In this document: positions 23,220-33,310 of the stretch, one piece after another
Numbering within the stretch: the first letter of the stretch is position 1
How the letters are laid out: each line of letters begins with the position of its first letter
Source: Odontocerum albicorne
Lineage: Eukaryota; Arthropoda; Insecta; Trichoptera; Odontoceridae
DNA length: 64,000 bases
Reading direction: 5' to 3'
Assembly: GCA_949825065.1 (NCBI GenBank)
Contig: OX463842.1
Coordinates: forward strand, 1,247,501 to 1,311,500
Position numbers and translations under genes: made by a program
The notes under the pieces: model-generated
Told to the model about the DNA's origin: nothing
The model's input: only the letters and a program-made list of their open reading frames with translations
Database searches by the model: none

Positions 23220-23676
23220 TTCTTCTTCTTCTTCTTCCTAGTGTCATGTCAGGTCTCCCCAACGTTGACTATCACCTGAGAGTAGGCATATTTGTCCCCG
23301 GCAGCCCAAGAAAAAGATCCCCAACGCTTCTTATACCAGTCCAATCATGTATATTGCGGAGCCATGAGATTTGCCTCCTGCCAACACCTCTTCGACCCTC
23401 TATTTGGCCTGAGATGATCAGGTGCAGTAATTTGTACTTTGCTCCTCTAAGTACATGACCCAAGTAGGACACCTTTTGGATTTTAATATTAGTCAGCAAC
23501 TGTCTATCAACTTTAGCTCTTTAAAGAACCCTTGTGTTGCTGACCATATCCGTCCAGGGTATCCGTAGCATTATCCGGTGCATCCACATTTCGAATGCTT
23601 CCATTCGGTTCATACTACCAACTTTCAGGGTCCATGATTCCTTTCCATGCAATAACACTGACCAAACGTAGCATTA
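23220..23676 (-). mobile_element. RTE-A LINE, 5'-truncated copy
   Basis: Minus-strand C-terminal fragment of the RTE-A protein: LTNIKIQKVSYLGHVLRGAK, YKLLHLIISGQIEGRRGVGR and RQISWLRNIHDWTGIRSVGD align to residues about 905-965 of the intact ORF. The upstream part reads MDPESW..EAFEMW-like sequence with changes. It ends in (GAA)n on the minus strand and is bounded by a 9-bp direct repeat AATGTAATC (23211-23219 and 23677-23685). A frameshift near 23280 disrupts the final residues. Confidence 0.88.
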
Positions 23677-23774
23677 AATGTAATCAACCAATAATATAAA
23701 GCTGGTATTTATTTTAAATGTAATACAGTCATATGTTTGAAAAATAAATGAAATAGCAAACTCATTACCATCAC

Positions 23775-24231
23775 GATAAAAATGCGTCTTGTTAAGTCTC
23801 TTGTCTTCGCAATATTTATATACGGCGTGAAGACGTGAATTCGGAGAGTGAACGAAATACGTAAAATATATTCATATGAAATGTGTTGGAGAAGGATGCT
23901 ACGAATTTCATTAACGACAACGCAAACTTATGTCTTCTTTCTCGAAGAACGGAGAGTCACTGACTGATTTGTGACAAAGTGCCTGTGATGAGTCTTTTGA
24001 ATCTTTGAGCATATTGCTTGAGGTCAAGGAGGTAGTTTGGAGAGGCTTATGGTCACTGATATGTGGAAGGAAGATGTACAAGAGAATAAACTCTAATACA
24101 TTGGACTGACCAAGTGAGAGATCCAACGGGACTACCCTTATAAACTGTTCTTCGAACTATAGGAATGGATGGAGAGGAGTCATGAAGGGGTGTTATGGGA
24201 TTCACGATGTTCAATTGGAAGCTAGGTAGAT
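23775..24231 (+). mobile_element. LINE-F C-terminal fragment
   Basis: Reads in shifting frames: VFAIFIYGVKT (the YGCE.W box), SYEMCWRRMLRISLTTTQT, then MYKRINSNTLD and WRGVMKGCYGIHDVQLEA near the end. The arrangement YG..T, ..CWRRMLRI, 'WRG..KG.HG.HD.Q' is that of a non-LTR ORF end and matches 58590-58800 on the other strand. Many stops. Confidence 0.68.
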
Positions 24232-24244
24232 AGACAGATACAGC

Positions 24245-24283
24245 TAGACAGATAACTTGACAGTCTGTCAAGTTATCTGTCTA
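24245..24283. repeat. Perfect 19-bp inverted repeat with 1-nt centre
   Basis: TAGACAGATAACTTGACAG, T, CTGTCAAGTTATCTGTCTA. It sits exactly between the LINE-F and LINE-G fragments. Confidence 0.97.
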
Positions 24284-24474
24284 CATGACTATTACCTTTC
24301 CCACACTTCTCTATGGATCTGAAACTTGGGTTCATTATATAATGCACCTTTGGAACTTTGAAATGTTTCAGCAGCTTTTCCTTCGTCAGATCCTTAGGAT
24401 ACATACAAGTGATTGTGTCACAAACTCGTATATTTTGGTCCTGCAATGCTCTAACTTTAAAGCCTGTGATATAT
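24284..24474 (+). mobile_element. LINE-G, left part (interrupted by mariner-1)
   Basis: Encodes MTITFPTLLYGSETWVHYIM, then LRQILRIHTSDCVTNSYILV: the 'LLYGSETW....LR.IL.I.WSD.VTN' segment that follows the RT core in non-LTR elements. The reading resumes after mariner-1 at 25740 with LTGYVICMGNYRLSKRVLYG, the next expected block ('W.GHV.RM...RLPK...YGE'). The two pieces are one element split by the transposon. Confidence 0.8.
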
Positions 24475-25739
24475 TGGGTCCTTACATGTGAAATTGGCGT
24501 TTTGTTTGGGAGGAACATAAAGTTGATTTTTTTTTAATATAATATATTTATTTAATCAAAGTATGTACCATTGCTATCTATGCACTTTTGCCATCTCATA
24601 GGTAGTTCATCGATCCCTTTACTAAAAAAACCATTCGGACGGGAATCAATAAAATCTTTGAAGTCGGTTTGGACTGCCCCATCGGAGTTGAATTTTTTCC
24701 CTTGCAAGAAGTTATCCAAATTTCGAAAAAAATAGTAATCTGTTGGGGCAAGGTCCGGAGAGTACGGTGGATGTCTTAGACATTCCAATTGAAGCTCTTC
24801 TAATTTGGTAGCCTCTAGCGTTATCATGAAGCAGCAGTGGCCTAGAGCGATTAACCAGCCTCGGTTGTTTAGCAGCTAGCTTTTCCATCATGGTTTGCAG
24901 TTGCTGACAATAGACATCTGCCGTAATCGTCTGGCCAGATTTAAGAAAGCTGTAATGAACGACACCAGCACTAGTCCACCAAACGCTCACAAGTAACTTT
25001 TTTGGAGTCAATTTTCGTTTGGGGCATGGTTTGGCTGGTTCGGCAGGGTTCAGCTATTGCGATGAGCGCTTCCGATTATTATACAGGATCCATTTTTCAT
25101 CACAGGTAATGCTTCGATTCAAAATCCCTTCATTATTGTGCCGGTTGAGTAATGCAACGCAGCAGTCAACGCGCGTTTGTTGATTTGCTTCACTCAATTC
25201 GTGAGGTACCCACCTTTCAAGCTTTTTCACCTTCCCAATTTGCTTCAAGTGGATTAAAACAGTTTTATCACTAACACCGCAGCCTGCAGCTAACTCGGAC
25301 GTGGTTTGCGATGGATCCGCTTCCACAATAGCCTTCAATTCTTCATTATCAACTTTGGTCTCCGGCCGTCCACGGGGCTTCTTCTGCAGGTCGAAATTTC
25401 CAGAACGAAAACGTTGGAACCAAAAACGCACTGTGTTTTCTTTTGCGGCATCGTCGCCATACACATCATTAATCCTTCGAGCCGTTTCTGCAGCACTGGT
25501 GCCACGGTGGAACTCGTACTCGTAAATAACGCGATATTTCAAGTTTTCCATTTTGTAAACTGAGTGACGCAAAGAAAAAAAACAATTGAGGAAAAAACAA
25601 ATGAATTATAATTTTCGAAACACAAATACTTGAGTAAATAGCTGTATAAATTTGAATTTGGAATTCTTAACCAAGGAGAAGATATTTGAGATCAAAGTTG
25701 CCAGTACGGCAAAACGCCGGTTTCGTATGTGGGGACCTA
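24475..25739 (-). mobile_element. mariner-1 (mori-like), full length but dead
   Basis: A 1.27-kb mariner with imperfect inverted ends: TTGGGTCCTTACATGTGAAA at the left and, reverse-complemented, TTAGGTCCCCACATACGAAA at the right, each followed by GGCGTTTTG. TA flanks both ends. It is inserted in LINE-G and in the opposite orientation to it. Length and ends match ordinary insect mariners. Two lesions kill its transposase (see the pseudogene entry). Confidence 0.93.
24552..25572 (-). pseudogene. mariner transposase pseudogene
   Basis: A DD34D-type transposase that would bind the element's ends and cut and paste it. The likely true start is the second Met (MENLKYRVIYEYEFHRG), seven codons into the open frame at 25572. 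The N-terminal part holds two helix-turn-helix domains (AAETARRINDVYGDDAAKE; SELAAGCGVSDKTVLIHLKQ), then WVPHEL, and the first catalytic Asp in ITCDEKWI. At about 25054 a Trp codon has become TAG, and the same frame continues to 24830 (KLLVSVWWTSAGVVHYSFLK). There a small deletion after the second Asp (LLHDNA) shifts the frame. The rest (ECLRHPPYSPDLAPTDYYFF, third Asp) is readable to 24552. Length is otherwise normal, about 340 codons. Confidence 0.93.
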
Positions 25740-26100
25740 ATATATATTATTGTGAAGATTGACCGGATATGTGATATGCATGGGTAATTATAGGCTCTCA
25801 AAACGCGTCTTATACGGGGAAGAAATGGGTAAGCGAAGTGTTGGTGGACAGAGAAAGCGCTGTAACGCAGCCCATGAGAGTCGCTGACTTTATGCGGGAT
25901 GCTTGAAGACTGGAAATAAGTAGCTCAGGATCGTTAAAAGTGGAGAATTACCTATTCTAGAGCTAATGGTGTCTCAACAGGTAGACCTGTGAGAAATAGT
26001 CAACGCGCTACAAATATGCGAGAGCGTTACCAGGCGGCTCTGCAGAATACACATATCTGTAAAATCTGCAGGAAGAAGCTACTTGAAATTGACGTTTGAT
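25740..26100 (+). mobile_element. LINE-G, right part with zinc-finger tail
   Basis: Continues LINE-G after the mariner: LTGYVICMGNYRLSKRVLYG, EEMGKRSVGGQRKRC, then (frames shifting, stops inside) EDWK, VAQDR, KWRITYSRANGVSTGRPVRN and finally RYQAALQNTHICKICRKKLL. The closing C..C pattern matches the C-terminal zinc finger present in several insect non-LTR families. It ends near 26100. Confidence 0.78.
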
Positions 26101-26918
26101 TGATATTATCGAAAGTTTTAAAATGTCGAGGGGTTCCTCGACTATGAAACCCAGCAACGACCATGATGACACGACAGGATGATGATGACGAAGAATTATG
26201 TGTAGTGGATATGAGTTATGTTTAGTCGACATTTTAAATATATCTTGAAGTAGTTTTTTGATAATTTTTTTAACTAACATATATTGATTTCAATTACTGT
26301 TTTGTCAAAAACTCGCTATGTGTAAACAGCCACTTGGCAAATATTTGCTTTACGGTATCCTGATTGACTGAACACTGGTCCCGTTAAAAAGGCTTTAACT
26401 TATAAATTACATTTTAAGGTCTTACATTTCCAAGCACATACACTAAAGAAGAAACGGGAATACAATTAACGGTAGTTAGAAAAAGGTTTTCTCTGTGTCC
26501 ATACATTAAAGCAAGAGCGATGCTCGGCGTTAGGTAGATAGGTAGGCCATTGGTAGAGGTCATACTTGTAGGTAATTAATTCTGGCGCCGGTACCCCAAT
26601 GGATGCGGAGTAAAATGCAAATTTCGATTCTCCTCCGTTCTGTACAATGGCTCCATTGCAGTTGCAATAAATTATAGCGAAAAGTTATTATTTTCAAGGT
26701 ACCAACGCTAACTGTTCCGGCCGGCCGCGGTCGGAATCGCTCCCACCTCTGTTCACTTGGGGTGCTTTACTAAAGTATAGTTATTGAGAGAATGATTTTT
26801 TGACTTAGCATAGCTTATAAGGCTTGCATTTTGAGATATGCTTTGACATTATTCTAGCTACCAGATGTGATTTGACTTCGATTATTTTTTATTAGATTTT
26901 TGGCTATTTGGGTGTTCC
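26101..26918. other. Non-coding
   Basis: Nothing recognised. A GC-rich patch GTTCCGGCCGGCCGCGGTCG sits at 26716-26735, and GTCGAGGGGTTCCTCGACTA near 26125 is a small hairpin whose sequence resembles 38053-38073. Confidence 0.35.
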
Positions 26919-26919
26919 T

Positions 26920-27385
26920 GAAGTTGTGCACAATATTACATCATATTTAATACACAATATTCCATTATGTCAGAATGTCGAATTCCCGATAGACGTCCAA
27001 AATAATCCAATGGTACTGTGGCGGTCGTCGCGGAATATTGTCGCATACATACGGTCAATGACCGATGAAATGACCTTCGGATTCCTCGATAAATTATAGT
27101 AAACAGTCCGAAGGTCACATGCCGGCCATTGACGTCGGCCGAGCGACCGCACCACACGCCAGAGAGAGAGAACGCACCACGGCTATCTCACCAGTTCCAT
27201 ATTTAGATGAATACCTACACACGACAATAACCGTTTCTGCATTCACAGAAGCGAGACGTAAGCATATCGCGAGCGCACTCTCGCGCACATTCCAAAAAGA
27301 TATAAATACCTACGTTACTATAAAAATAAACACTCTCTCTTTCCGCATTACGATCTAACGTGTTTTATTATTTATCAACAAACCA
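26920..27385 (+). mobile_element. LTR-like block (possible solo LTR)
   Basis: A GC-moderate block starting TGTGCACAATATTACATC and ending ATTTATCAACA. Near its right end it has a TATA box (GATATAAATACC, about 27299) and then, about 30 bp on, AATAAACACTCTCTCTTTCC and CGTGTTTTATT. That order is what an insect Gypsy or Bel/Pao LTR shows. An 11-bp hairpin (TGACCTTCGGA/TCCGAAGGTCA, 27071-27117) and tandem GAGAGAGAGA lie in the middle. No target duplication could be fixed, so the boundaries are approximate. Confidence 0.4.
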
Positions 27386-27595
27386 TCATCATCTCTTCCC
27401 TATCGGACATTCCGCTAAAGTACCTAAAAAGCATTAAGAGGCTCAGAAGAAGACCGAAGGTACGCAAGATCGATGATATCAGGAAGCATTGCAGCATGAC
27501 ATGGCACCAACGAACAAAAAACCGAACTATTTGGAGCCTACTTGGGGAGAGCTTCATCCAGCAGTGGATTGACCCTGGTTGACAATGATGATCAC
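27386..27595 (+). mobile_element. LINE-C 3' end
   Basis: Reads LRRRPKVRKIDDIRKHCSMT, WHQRTKNRTIWSLLGESFIQ, QWIDPG, stop, followed by ATGATGATC. Clean match to 19797-19963. Confidence 0.85.
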
Positions 27596-27849
27596 TCAAT
27601 TATCATATTAATTCATAATGGGGTAAATATGATACATGTCTGATGCATTTAACAAAGGTTTGGAAATCGATTTTATCTAACAATTTATTTAAGTACAATA
27701 TAAACAGGCAGTAAGATCTCTTCTTTAATTTTAGGAGTAATTTCTAAGAATACTCATTAAAATGTGAGATAGAACCATGGGCTGTACCCATACTTATTCC
27801 AATTAAGATGTAAACCCCTCTTTGGGACTCGCTCAAATATTAAGCTATT
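27596..27849. other. AT-rich spacer
   Basis: Nothing recognised. Confidence 0.45.
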
Positions 27850-28075
27850 CTGGATGTCTCTCAACTTTCATACCAGTATGATTAAGCCGCATTAAATCTA
27901 TTCAAACTAATAAATAATATAGCGCTTCCTTAACGCTACCACTTTTAAATGCTCTCAAGACTCTTAGCACAAACCAAAGATGTTTGTTGGTAGATTCAAG
28001 ATCATACTAATAATATTATAACCTAAAGTAAATTTGCTTTTGAATATGACACCAAGTTCTTTGATAGTGTAGCGA
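27850..28075 (-). mobile_element. CR1/Jockey-like RT fragment, decayed
   Basis: On the minus strand TIKELGVIFKSKFTLGYNII matches the 'KDLGV.FD..L.F..HI' block after the YADD box of Jockey/CR1-type reverse transcriptases, followed by NIFGLC and, in another frame, an LKVVALRKRYI piece. It ends abruptly at 28076, where unrelated GC-rich sequence begins. Confidence 0.6.
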
Positions 28076-28260
28076 CCGTGCGTGCGGTCACTGAACCCAC
28101 TGAGGCGATCCTTGGCCGCTCGTTCATTGAACTCGCACTGTAAGGAATGCGAGACAGCACTGGGCGAAGGTCGCCGCGCGGCCATTGAACTCACTAGTAG
28201 CGAACAGCGAGAGCAAGACACCGACATATCTCTTGCCTCTCTTTGATTATCTCGATCTCG
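28076..28260. other. GC-rich block, possible LTR fragment
   Basis: TGTAGCGACCGTGCGTGCGG to CTCGATCTCGATGACTTTTA. Like the block at 27120-27290 it is rich in GCGACC, GGCCATTGA and GAGAGCAAGAC-type words, suggesting a related LTR. No ends or target duplication are visible. Confidence 0.25.
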
Positions 28261-28727
28261 ATGACTTTTATTCAAACAACCTCATCCTTCTATGCGAAAC
28301 ACAAGTCCCTAAATAGTATCGACAAGCACAAAGAGCTTATCATGGATATGTATTGTTTCGTCTCAACTCTTGAAAAACTTATGATAATGCATTTAGATAT
28401 GTTGCAAGTGAGCTTATTAATCTCACTCAACTTTCAGATGCTATTCAAATCGATTTAAATTTTCATACAGTATTGGATCAATTCATTGAAATATTTTTAA
28501 ATCGTCGAAAAACAGTTAGTAATTGGAATGCCTGATTACTCAAGTGATACCACGGATGAATATAAAAAAAACAATGTCGAACCAAGATTTGAACTTTGTG
28601 GCGAAAAACAATGTTATCTTCTGGTCCAGTTCTTCAACATGTTTAATTCCAGTTAAAATATAGCATATAGAGCGGTGCAGTACAAATGAATGAACATTTT
28701 GTTTAAAAAATGTTTTTTAAGTGTTCC
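28261..28727. other. Non-coding
   Basis: A 71-codon frame at 28243-28458 has no motif. Nothing recognised. Confidence 0.4.
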
Positions 28728-29352
28728 TTAACCTTTCCCTTCCTGTGCTAAAACAATCCACGCGTTCCGGTGCTGTGTATTCAATGCACATCAATACACA
28801 TGTAAAAATGAGCGATTTAAAATCGGAAAAATAAGAATATTCATAGCCAATCGCTTAAATTAATTAAATTTGTAGTCAAAACTGATAATAATTGAAATTT
28901 TATTGCTGAAAACATGAAAAAAAAACATCAGCTGACGTTTACAAAACGGGCGAAGCGACCACCTTGAACGAAAGCCCGCGAGCTACTGAGCGAGAGAAGC
29001 GAGCGAACTTAGATTCAATTTCTTGCGTTTCCATATACCGAAGTAGAGTGAGACGTGAATAGCGTCACTTCCTCACCCATAGCGGGTTTTTTAGAATGAA
29101 TATACCTACGTCACACACTGGCACACGTTTGATTGTATTTGTGAGTTTATTCCCGATTTTCACAAAATATCTCTGATGTGGCCGATAAGTAATAATTATT
29201 ATAAATATTATTTTTTTCATTCATTGCGTAAATGTATTACGGATGAATACCTTAAATCTGAACCCAGTATTTATTATATTTATATGGTAGATATATTAAA
29301 TTTTTTAGAAGTAATGTAAACTAGTTACACATCACAGAACTGGAAGGGTTAA
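28728..29352 (-). mobile_element. piggyBac-like MITE, copy 2 (complete)
   Basis: 625 bp between TTAA at 28728 and TTAA at 29349-29352. Inverted ends are TTAACCTTTCCCTTCCTGTG and, from the right, TTAACCCTTCCAGTTCTGTG. Oriented opposite to copy 1. It contains no coding frame. This is the best-preserved copy and gives the empty-site version of the region into which LINE-E is inserted in copy 3. Confidence 0.9.
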
Positions 29353-30690
29353 AACAGTTCAAAGACAGAAAATCTCCTCTTTTTCTTGATTCTTAAAGCA
29401 GGAAAAACTTCATTTTTAAGATAACTACAGAAGAGTTACGTTGCTCGGAATTGTTCAGGGCACTGCCGTGTGGTGCGGCGTAGTGCGCGGATATCGTATT
29501 GTCAACTTACACTTGTAAAATCGTTAGTAGTTATTCCTGGTTGTATGCTCTTGATGCCTTATAAAATATATTACATAAATTATAACAAGGTTTAAATCGG
29601 CGGTAGCATTTCTGCTAGAAATATTGTAGTTGCACGAGATAGGTTAAATACTTGCAATGTTACTGATTTTGCACCGGTATTAATCTGTTCACCGCGTTAA
29701 AAATCAAATTCCACAAATCCTGTGCGCGGCACAATTTCGGCGTTTTTTAATTTCTAAGTTAAAACGCGTATTTTGTTTAGAACCACTGATATTTGATTAT
29801 AACACCAAGTTAATATGACACATAAGTAATTTTCTGATAATAAATAATAGTCATTACTCTTAAGGAGACTCATTAAATAAAGGAGATAAACTTAATATTA
29901 CGTAAAATAAACAAAGGAATGCTACGATCAAAGCAATGATTCATTAAACTCACCCAATCAAATGCATATAGCACTAGTAATGTTTATTTACGTAAGAGAG
30001 ACTCATCGCAGGACTCGATCCGCGCGACAGGTCGTTACATGTGACGCAATAGCTGGAAATATTGAGAAAGCAAAAAAAATCGGCGCTCTGTTTATTCAAC
30101 AATATCTCATAAACTAATATATTATTTGACAAGGTTTTCAGAGATGTCGCTAGAATAAAGATTATTTTAAATTTTAGTTTCATTTTCATTCCGGTTTTGT
30201 GTCATTCTTTTTAAGTATTTGTGATTTGAAACTTGGATTGTCGTCAGATCACAGGCGTTTGTGCTTCCCGCGAGGAACATGTTAAATATGAAATGACTGG
30301 ACTAAAGACTTTCCGGACTAACGCTGATGATGGTCTGGTTCTGATGACGACCAACGCCAGAATCTCGATCGGGATCCTGTCAGGGGTGTGCTTGCCTGAA
30401 ATCAGCGAGAGAGAAACAGGTTCAGCTTTACCACTCAAATATGCTGCGATGTAATGTTGAAGGGGTAACTACCCTGTTATAAAACAATTTAAAAAAATAT
30501 ATTTAAAAGAAATCTTTAAGGTAAGTTATCAAGATTTTTACATAAAACACGTAATTTATTAGTAATACCATGGGTGGCTGTATTAATTATGGTATTATTG
30601 AGGGAAAATGTAATACTCAGTCAATTCAGTCCCCATCCTTTTTCAGGAACTAAAGCTTGTATTGTATGGGAAACAAGCGATCTCGGAATT
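29353..30690. other. Non-coding, nothing firm
   Basis: No gene. Small frames at 29974-30189 and on both strands of 30233-30454 show no motif. 30230-30470 is a GC-richer complex patch. 29995-30060 (minus) contains GGATCGAGTCCTGCGATGAG, faintly B-box-like. Confidence 0.35.
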
Positions 30691-30692
30691 AT

Positions 30693-31464
30693 AAGGTGTT
30701 AACATAATTGTGTCCGTTTTTTTTTAAATTTAAAAATGAGCACCAAAAGTAAAACAAAACGGTAAAAATTATACGTCATTCAAAAGAAAATTTTCTGCTC
30801 TACAAGATATTGTGTTTGTTTTTACGGTACATATATTATTTTATTTGATTACAAGCCTTCAGAATGGAATGTTAAGTAGATGAAAGTGAGGATTTACGAC
30901 AATTGATTTTTGTTGTTTTCACTCAAAACATGTGGAACCCAAGCGCCGAACTTTTGGACTTTTCCCATTGATTTAAGAAGGCGGTATACAGTCATGTGAC
31001 TACATCTGCTCAGGCAATTCTACAGTGGTTTGAAGGGGATCTTCATGAATAATATGGTTTAAACGGTCCTCATTGAAGTTCCCTGGTCGTCCGGTACGCT
31101 CCATGTCTTTCAGGTCAAAATTACCGTCTTTGAAACGCAAAAACCATCGACAAGCTGTCCTGTTATTCAAAGCATCTTTACCGTACACTTCGCAAATATC
31201 GCGAGCAACTTTGGCAGCTTTATTTCCTCGATTGAACGCGAATAGAAGGAGGTGTTGAAAATGTTCACTTTCGTCTACTTGACATTCTATTTTGAAGGCT
31301 TGTAATCAAATAAAATAATATATGTAACGTTAAAAGAAAACACAATATCTTGTAAATCAGAAAATTTTCTTTCGAATGACGTATAATCTTTACCATTTTG
31401 TTTTACTTTTGGTGCCCATTTTTAATTGGAAAAAAAAACGAACACAACTTATGTTAACACCCAA
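30693..31464 (-). mobile_element. Long-TIR mariner derivative, internally deleted
   Basis: About 770 bp with inverted repeats of roughly 200 bp: the left arm GGTGTTAACATAATTGTGTC to AGTAGATGAAAGTGAGGATT mirrors the right arm (31261-31464). Arms are about 88-90 percent identical by eye. Between them is the N-terminal half of a mariner-type transposase on the minus strand, joined directly to the left arm, so the catalytic half is gone. The arms include the start of the coding region, which is therefore present twice in opposite orientation. Confidence 0.88.
30905..31285 (-). pseudogene. mariner transposase, N-terminal half only
   Basis: Read from about 31285 downward: ECQVDESEHFQHLLLFAFNR, GNKAAKVARDICEVYGKDAL (first helix-turn-helix), WFLRFKDGNFDLKDMERTGR (linker with GRP-like hook), HEDPLQTTVELPEQM, a TAG stop at about 30997-30999, then SHMTVYRLLKSMGKVQKFGA, WVPHVLSENNK and a second stop. 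The normal initiator ATG just before ECQ reads ATA here, while the opposite arm still has ATGGAATG. With no catalytic residues present, it cannot transpose itself. A 62-codon frame starting with a GTG-like position at 31188 is only part of this reading. Confidence 0.88.
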
Positions 31465-31499
31465 TACAATACATATTTATGATTTTCCTGTACGTAGGC

Positions 31500-31625
31500 C
31501 AAATAATGATTTTCCTGTATGAAAAGAAACATGGATGTAAAGAATGGAAACGAAGATTGGAAAATTTACCACTCTGTTTAATCTGCCTACTCTAAGAGGG
31601 AACTTGCGTGATCTACATATGCATG
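31500..31625 (+). mobile_element. LINE-B 3' end trace
   Basis: GTGGAAAATTTACCACTCTG-like and CTGCCTACTCTAAGAGGGAA, CTTGCGTGATCTACATATGC follow the LINE-B terminal nucleotide pattern. Weak. Confidence 0.4.
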
Positions 31626-31930
31626 AATGACACAACATCAATTCTTGAAATTTTATGTTGTCATCGTGGCTGGGTTTCGCAGTCTAGAATCTCATCTTAA
31701 TTGAGTGAACCGTTGCACACCAGCAAACTCACTGGCAAAACCGCTGTACTGGATCCGATGGCACACTGACATACGACGATTGAAACAAACTGGTCTGTTT
31801 TTATTTTGTGGTCGCTTTTCGAAAAAATATATATCCAAAGACCAAAAGCCATCATGTTCTCCCACAAAGTCAAGGATAGAGTGCCGTCGATGCCCTTATT
31901 CATCGTTGGTTGCCTGGTTGACCAAGGTCT
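31626..31930. other. Non-coding, unexplained frames
   Basis: Frames of 75 (+) and 68 (-) codons overlap at 31697-31932 without a recognisable motif. CATCGTGGCTGGGTTTCGCA at 31666-31685 is similar to CCCGTGGCTGGGTTCGCCCT at 63841-63860, a hint of a shared repeat. Confidence 0.3.
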
Positions 31931-31934
31931 GATT

Positions 31935-32420
31935 GAAGGTGATGGAATGCAAGTAACCTGAACGACTGGACATGTACTTGCTTAGTAATTAGTTGTTAGA
32001 ATTATTATCTAGTCATAAGTAGTACAGGCTTCCGAAGCATCATCTATTGTTTGACCAGTCCATATACAGAATTAGCAGGGAAGATCAAAGTCTAAGTGAA
32101 TGTGATGGAATGCGAGTAGCCTGAGCGAGTTGACATGTACTTGCTAAGCAATTAGTTGTTAGAATTATTATCTAGTCATAAGTACTACACCGAAGCATCA
32201 TCTATTGTCTGACCAGTCCATATACGGAATTAGCAGGGAAGATCAAAGTCTGAGTGAATGTGATGGAATTCAATTAGCCTGAACGAGTAGACATGTATTT
32301 GCTAAGTAATTATTTGTAAGAATTGTTATCTAGTTATAAGTAGTATAAACTTCCGAAGCACCATATGTTGCCTGACAAGTCCACCTTACAGTAATAGCAG
32401 GGAGGACCAAGGTATGAAAT
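31935..32420 (+). repeat. About 160-bp tandem repeat, three units
   Basis: Units begin GTGATGGAATGCAAGTAACC at about 31939, 32102 and 32260, and include ACATGTACTTGCTAAG, ATTAGTTGTTAGAATTATTA and TTGACCAGTCCATATAC. A single copy of the same unit lies at 57425-57590. Confidence 0.93.
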
Positions 32421-32459
32421 AGGTAAAATATTGCTAAGAAGTAGAAACTTAAATTGAGT

Positions 32460-32549
32460 TAGTTCATAATTATAATATGTAAATTGGATTAGTTCATAAT
32501 TATAATATGTAAATTGGATTAGTTCATAATTATAATATGTAAATTGGAT
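32460..32549 (+). repeat. 30-bp tandem repeat, three units
   Basis: Unit AGTTCATAATTATAATATGT + AAATTGGATT, essentially perfect. Confidence 0.96.
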
Positions 32550-32624
32550 TCGTTTTTAGGATATCAATTTGTATATGTAATAGGTATAAAATTTGGCAAA
32601 TGTTTGTACTATATATAACTTTAC

Positions 32625-33310
32625 AGCTGGACAAATTACAGCGTCTTCAAAATGTGTATCTAAGATTTATTTTCAACCTACGAAAGTACGATCATATAAC
32701 TTCATATCAGAAGATATTGAACTGGTTGAATGTTAGAAATAGACGCCAAATTTACATACTGTCTCTATTGTATAATATCCTTAACTGTCCCGCCACACCC
32801 TCTTAACTCGCCGAAAATTATCAGCGTATTCCCAATCATGGATTAGCGCTACGCTCAAACAGAGATTGTCTATTGGCGTTTCCAGTTCACCGCTCCTCTT
32901 TTTTTACGTCGTCCTTTACTGTCCATGCAGTGAGACTCTGGAATCAGTTACAAATCAATATAAGACTCGCTCCGTCCTTGGCGTGCTTTAAGAAGCAACT
33001 GAAAAAACTCTTAATTTATATTCAGTAAAATAACGTGTTTCATTCCTGATTTTTATTTTCCTTTCCTCTCCACCATCCCTTCCTTTCCTTTTGATTGATG
33101 ATATCTCACTTAATATGAAAAGTAATGTTCGTGTGATTGTCCGTCTTTGTGTGGTTTGTGGACATATGCTCACGTATGTGATGGACAGTCATTTGAATGA
33201 TTTATGCGACCACGTAACTTGCTTCATTTACTTTTGTCTGGTTGGAAGAGATTGCCACCTGGCAATAAGCCCACCAGATTGTTTTTGCAATAAAAGTGTT
33301 AAATAAAAAT
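32625..33310 (+). mobile_element. LINE-D 3' end (CR1/Jockey-like)
   Basis: Best copy of LINE-D here. From 32626 it reads LDKLQRLQNVYLRFIFNLRK, YDHITSYQKILNWLNVRNRR, QIYILSLLYNILNCPATPS, one stop, then LAENYQRIPNHGLALRSNRD, CLLAFPVHRSSFFTSSFTVH, AVRLWNQLQINIRLAPSLAC, FKKQLKKLL. This is the 'LQRLQN...RFIF', 'R....LLY.IL', 'RLWN.L....' tail of a CR1/Jockey-type ORF. The 3' UTR ends TCTGGTTGGAAGAGATTGCC, ACCTGGCAATAAGCCCACCA, then an A-rich tail. 5'-truncated; one internal stop, so dead. Confidence 0.82.

Noticed and set aside
30233..30454. Overlapping plus (73-codon) and minus (64-codon) frames as a possible exon
   Set aside because: No splice context or domain; both strands open by composition.
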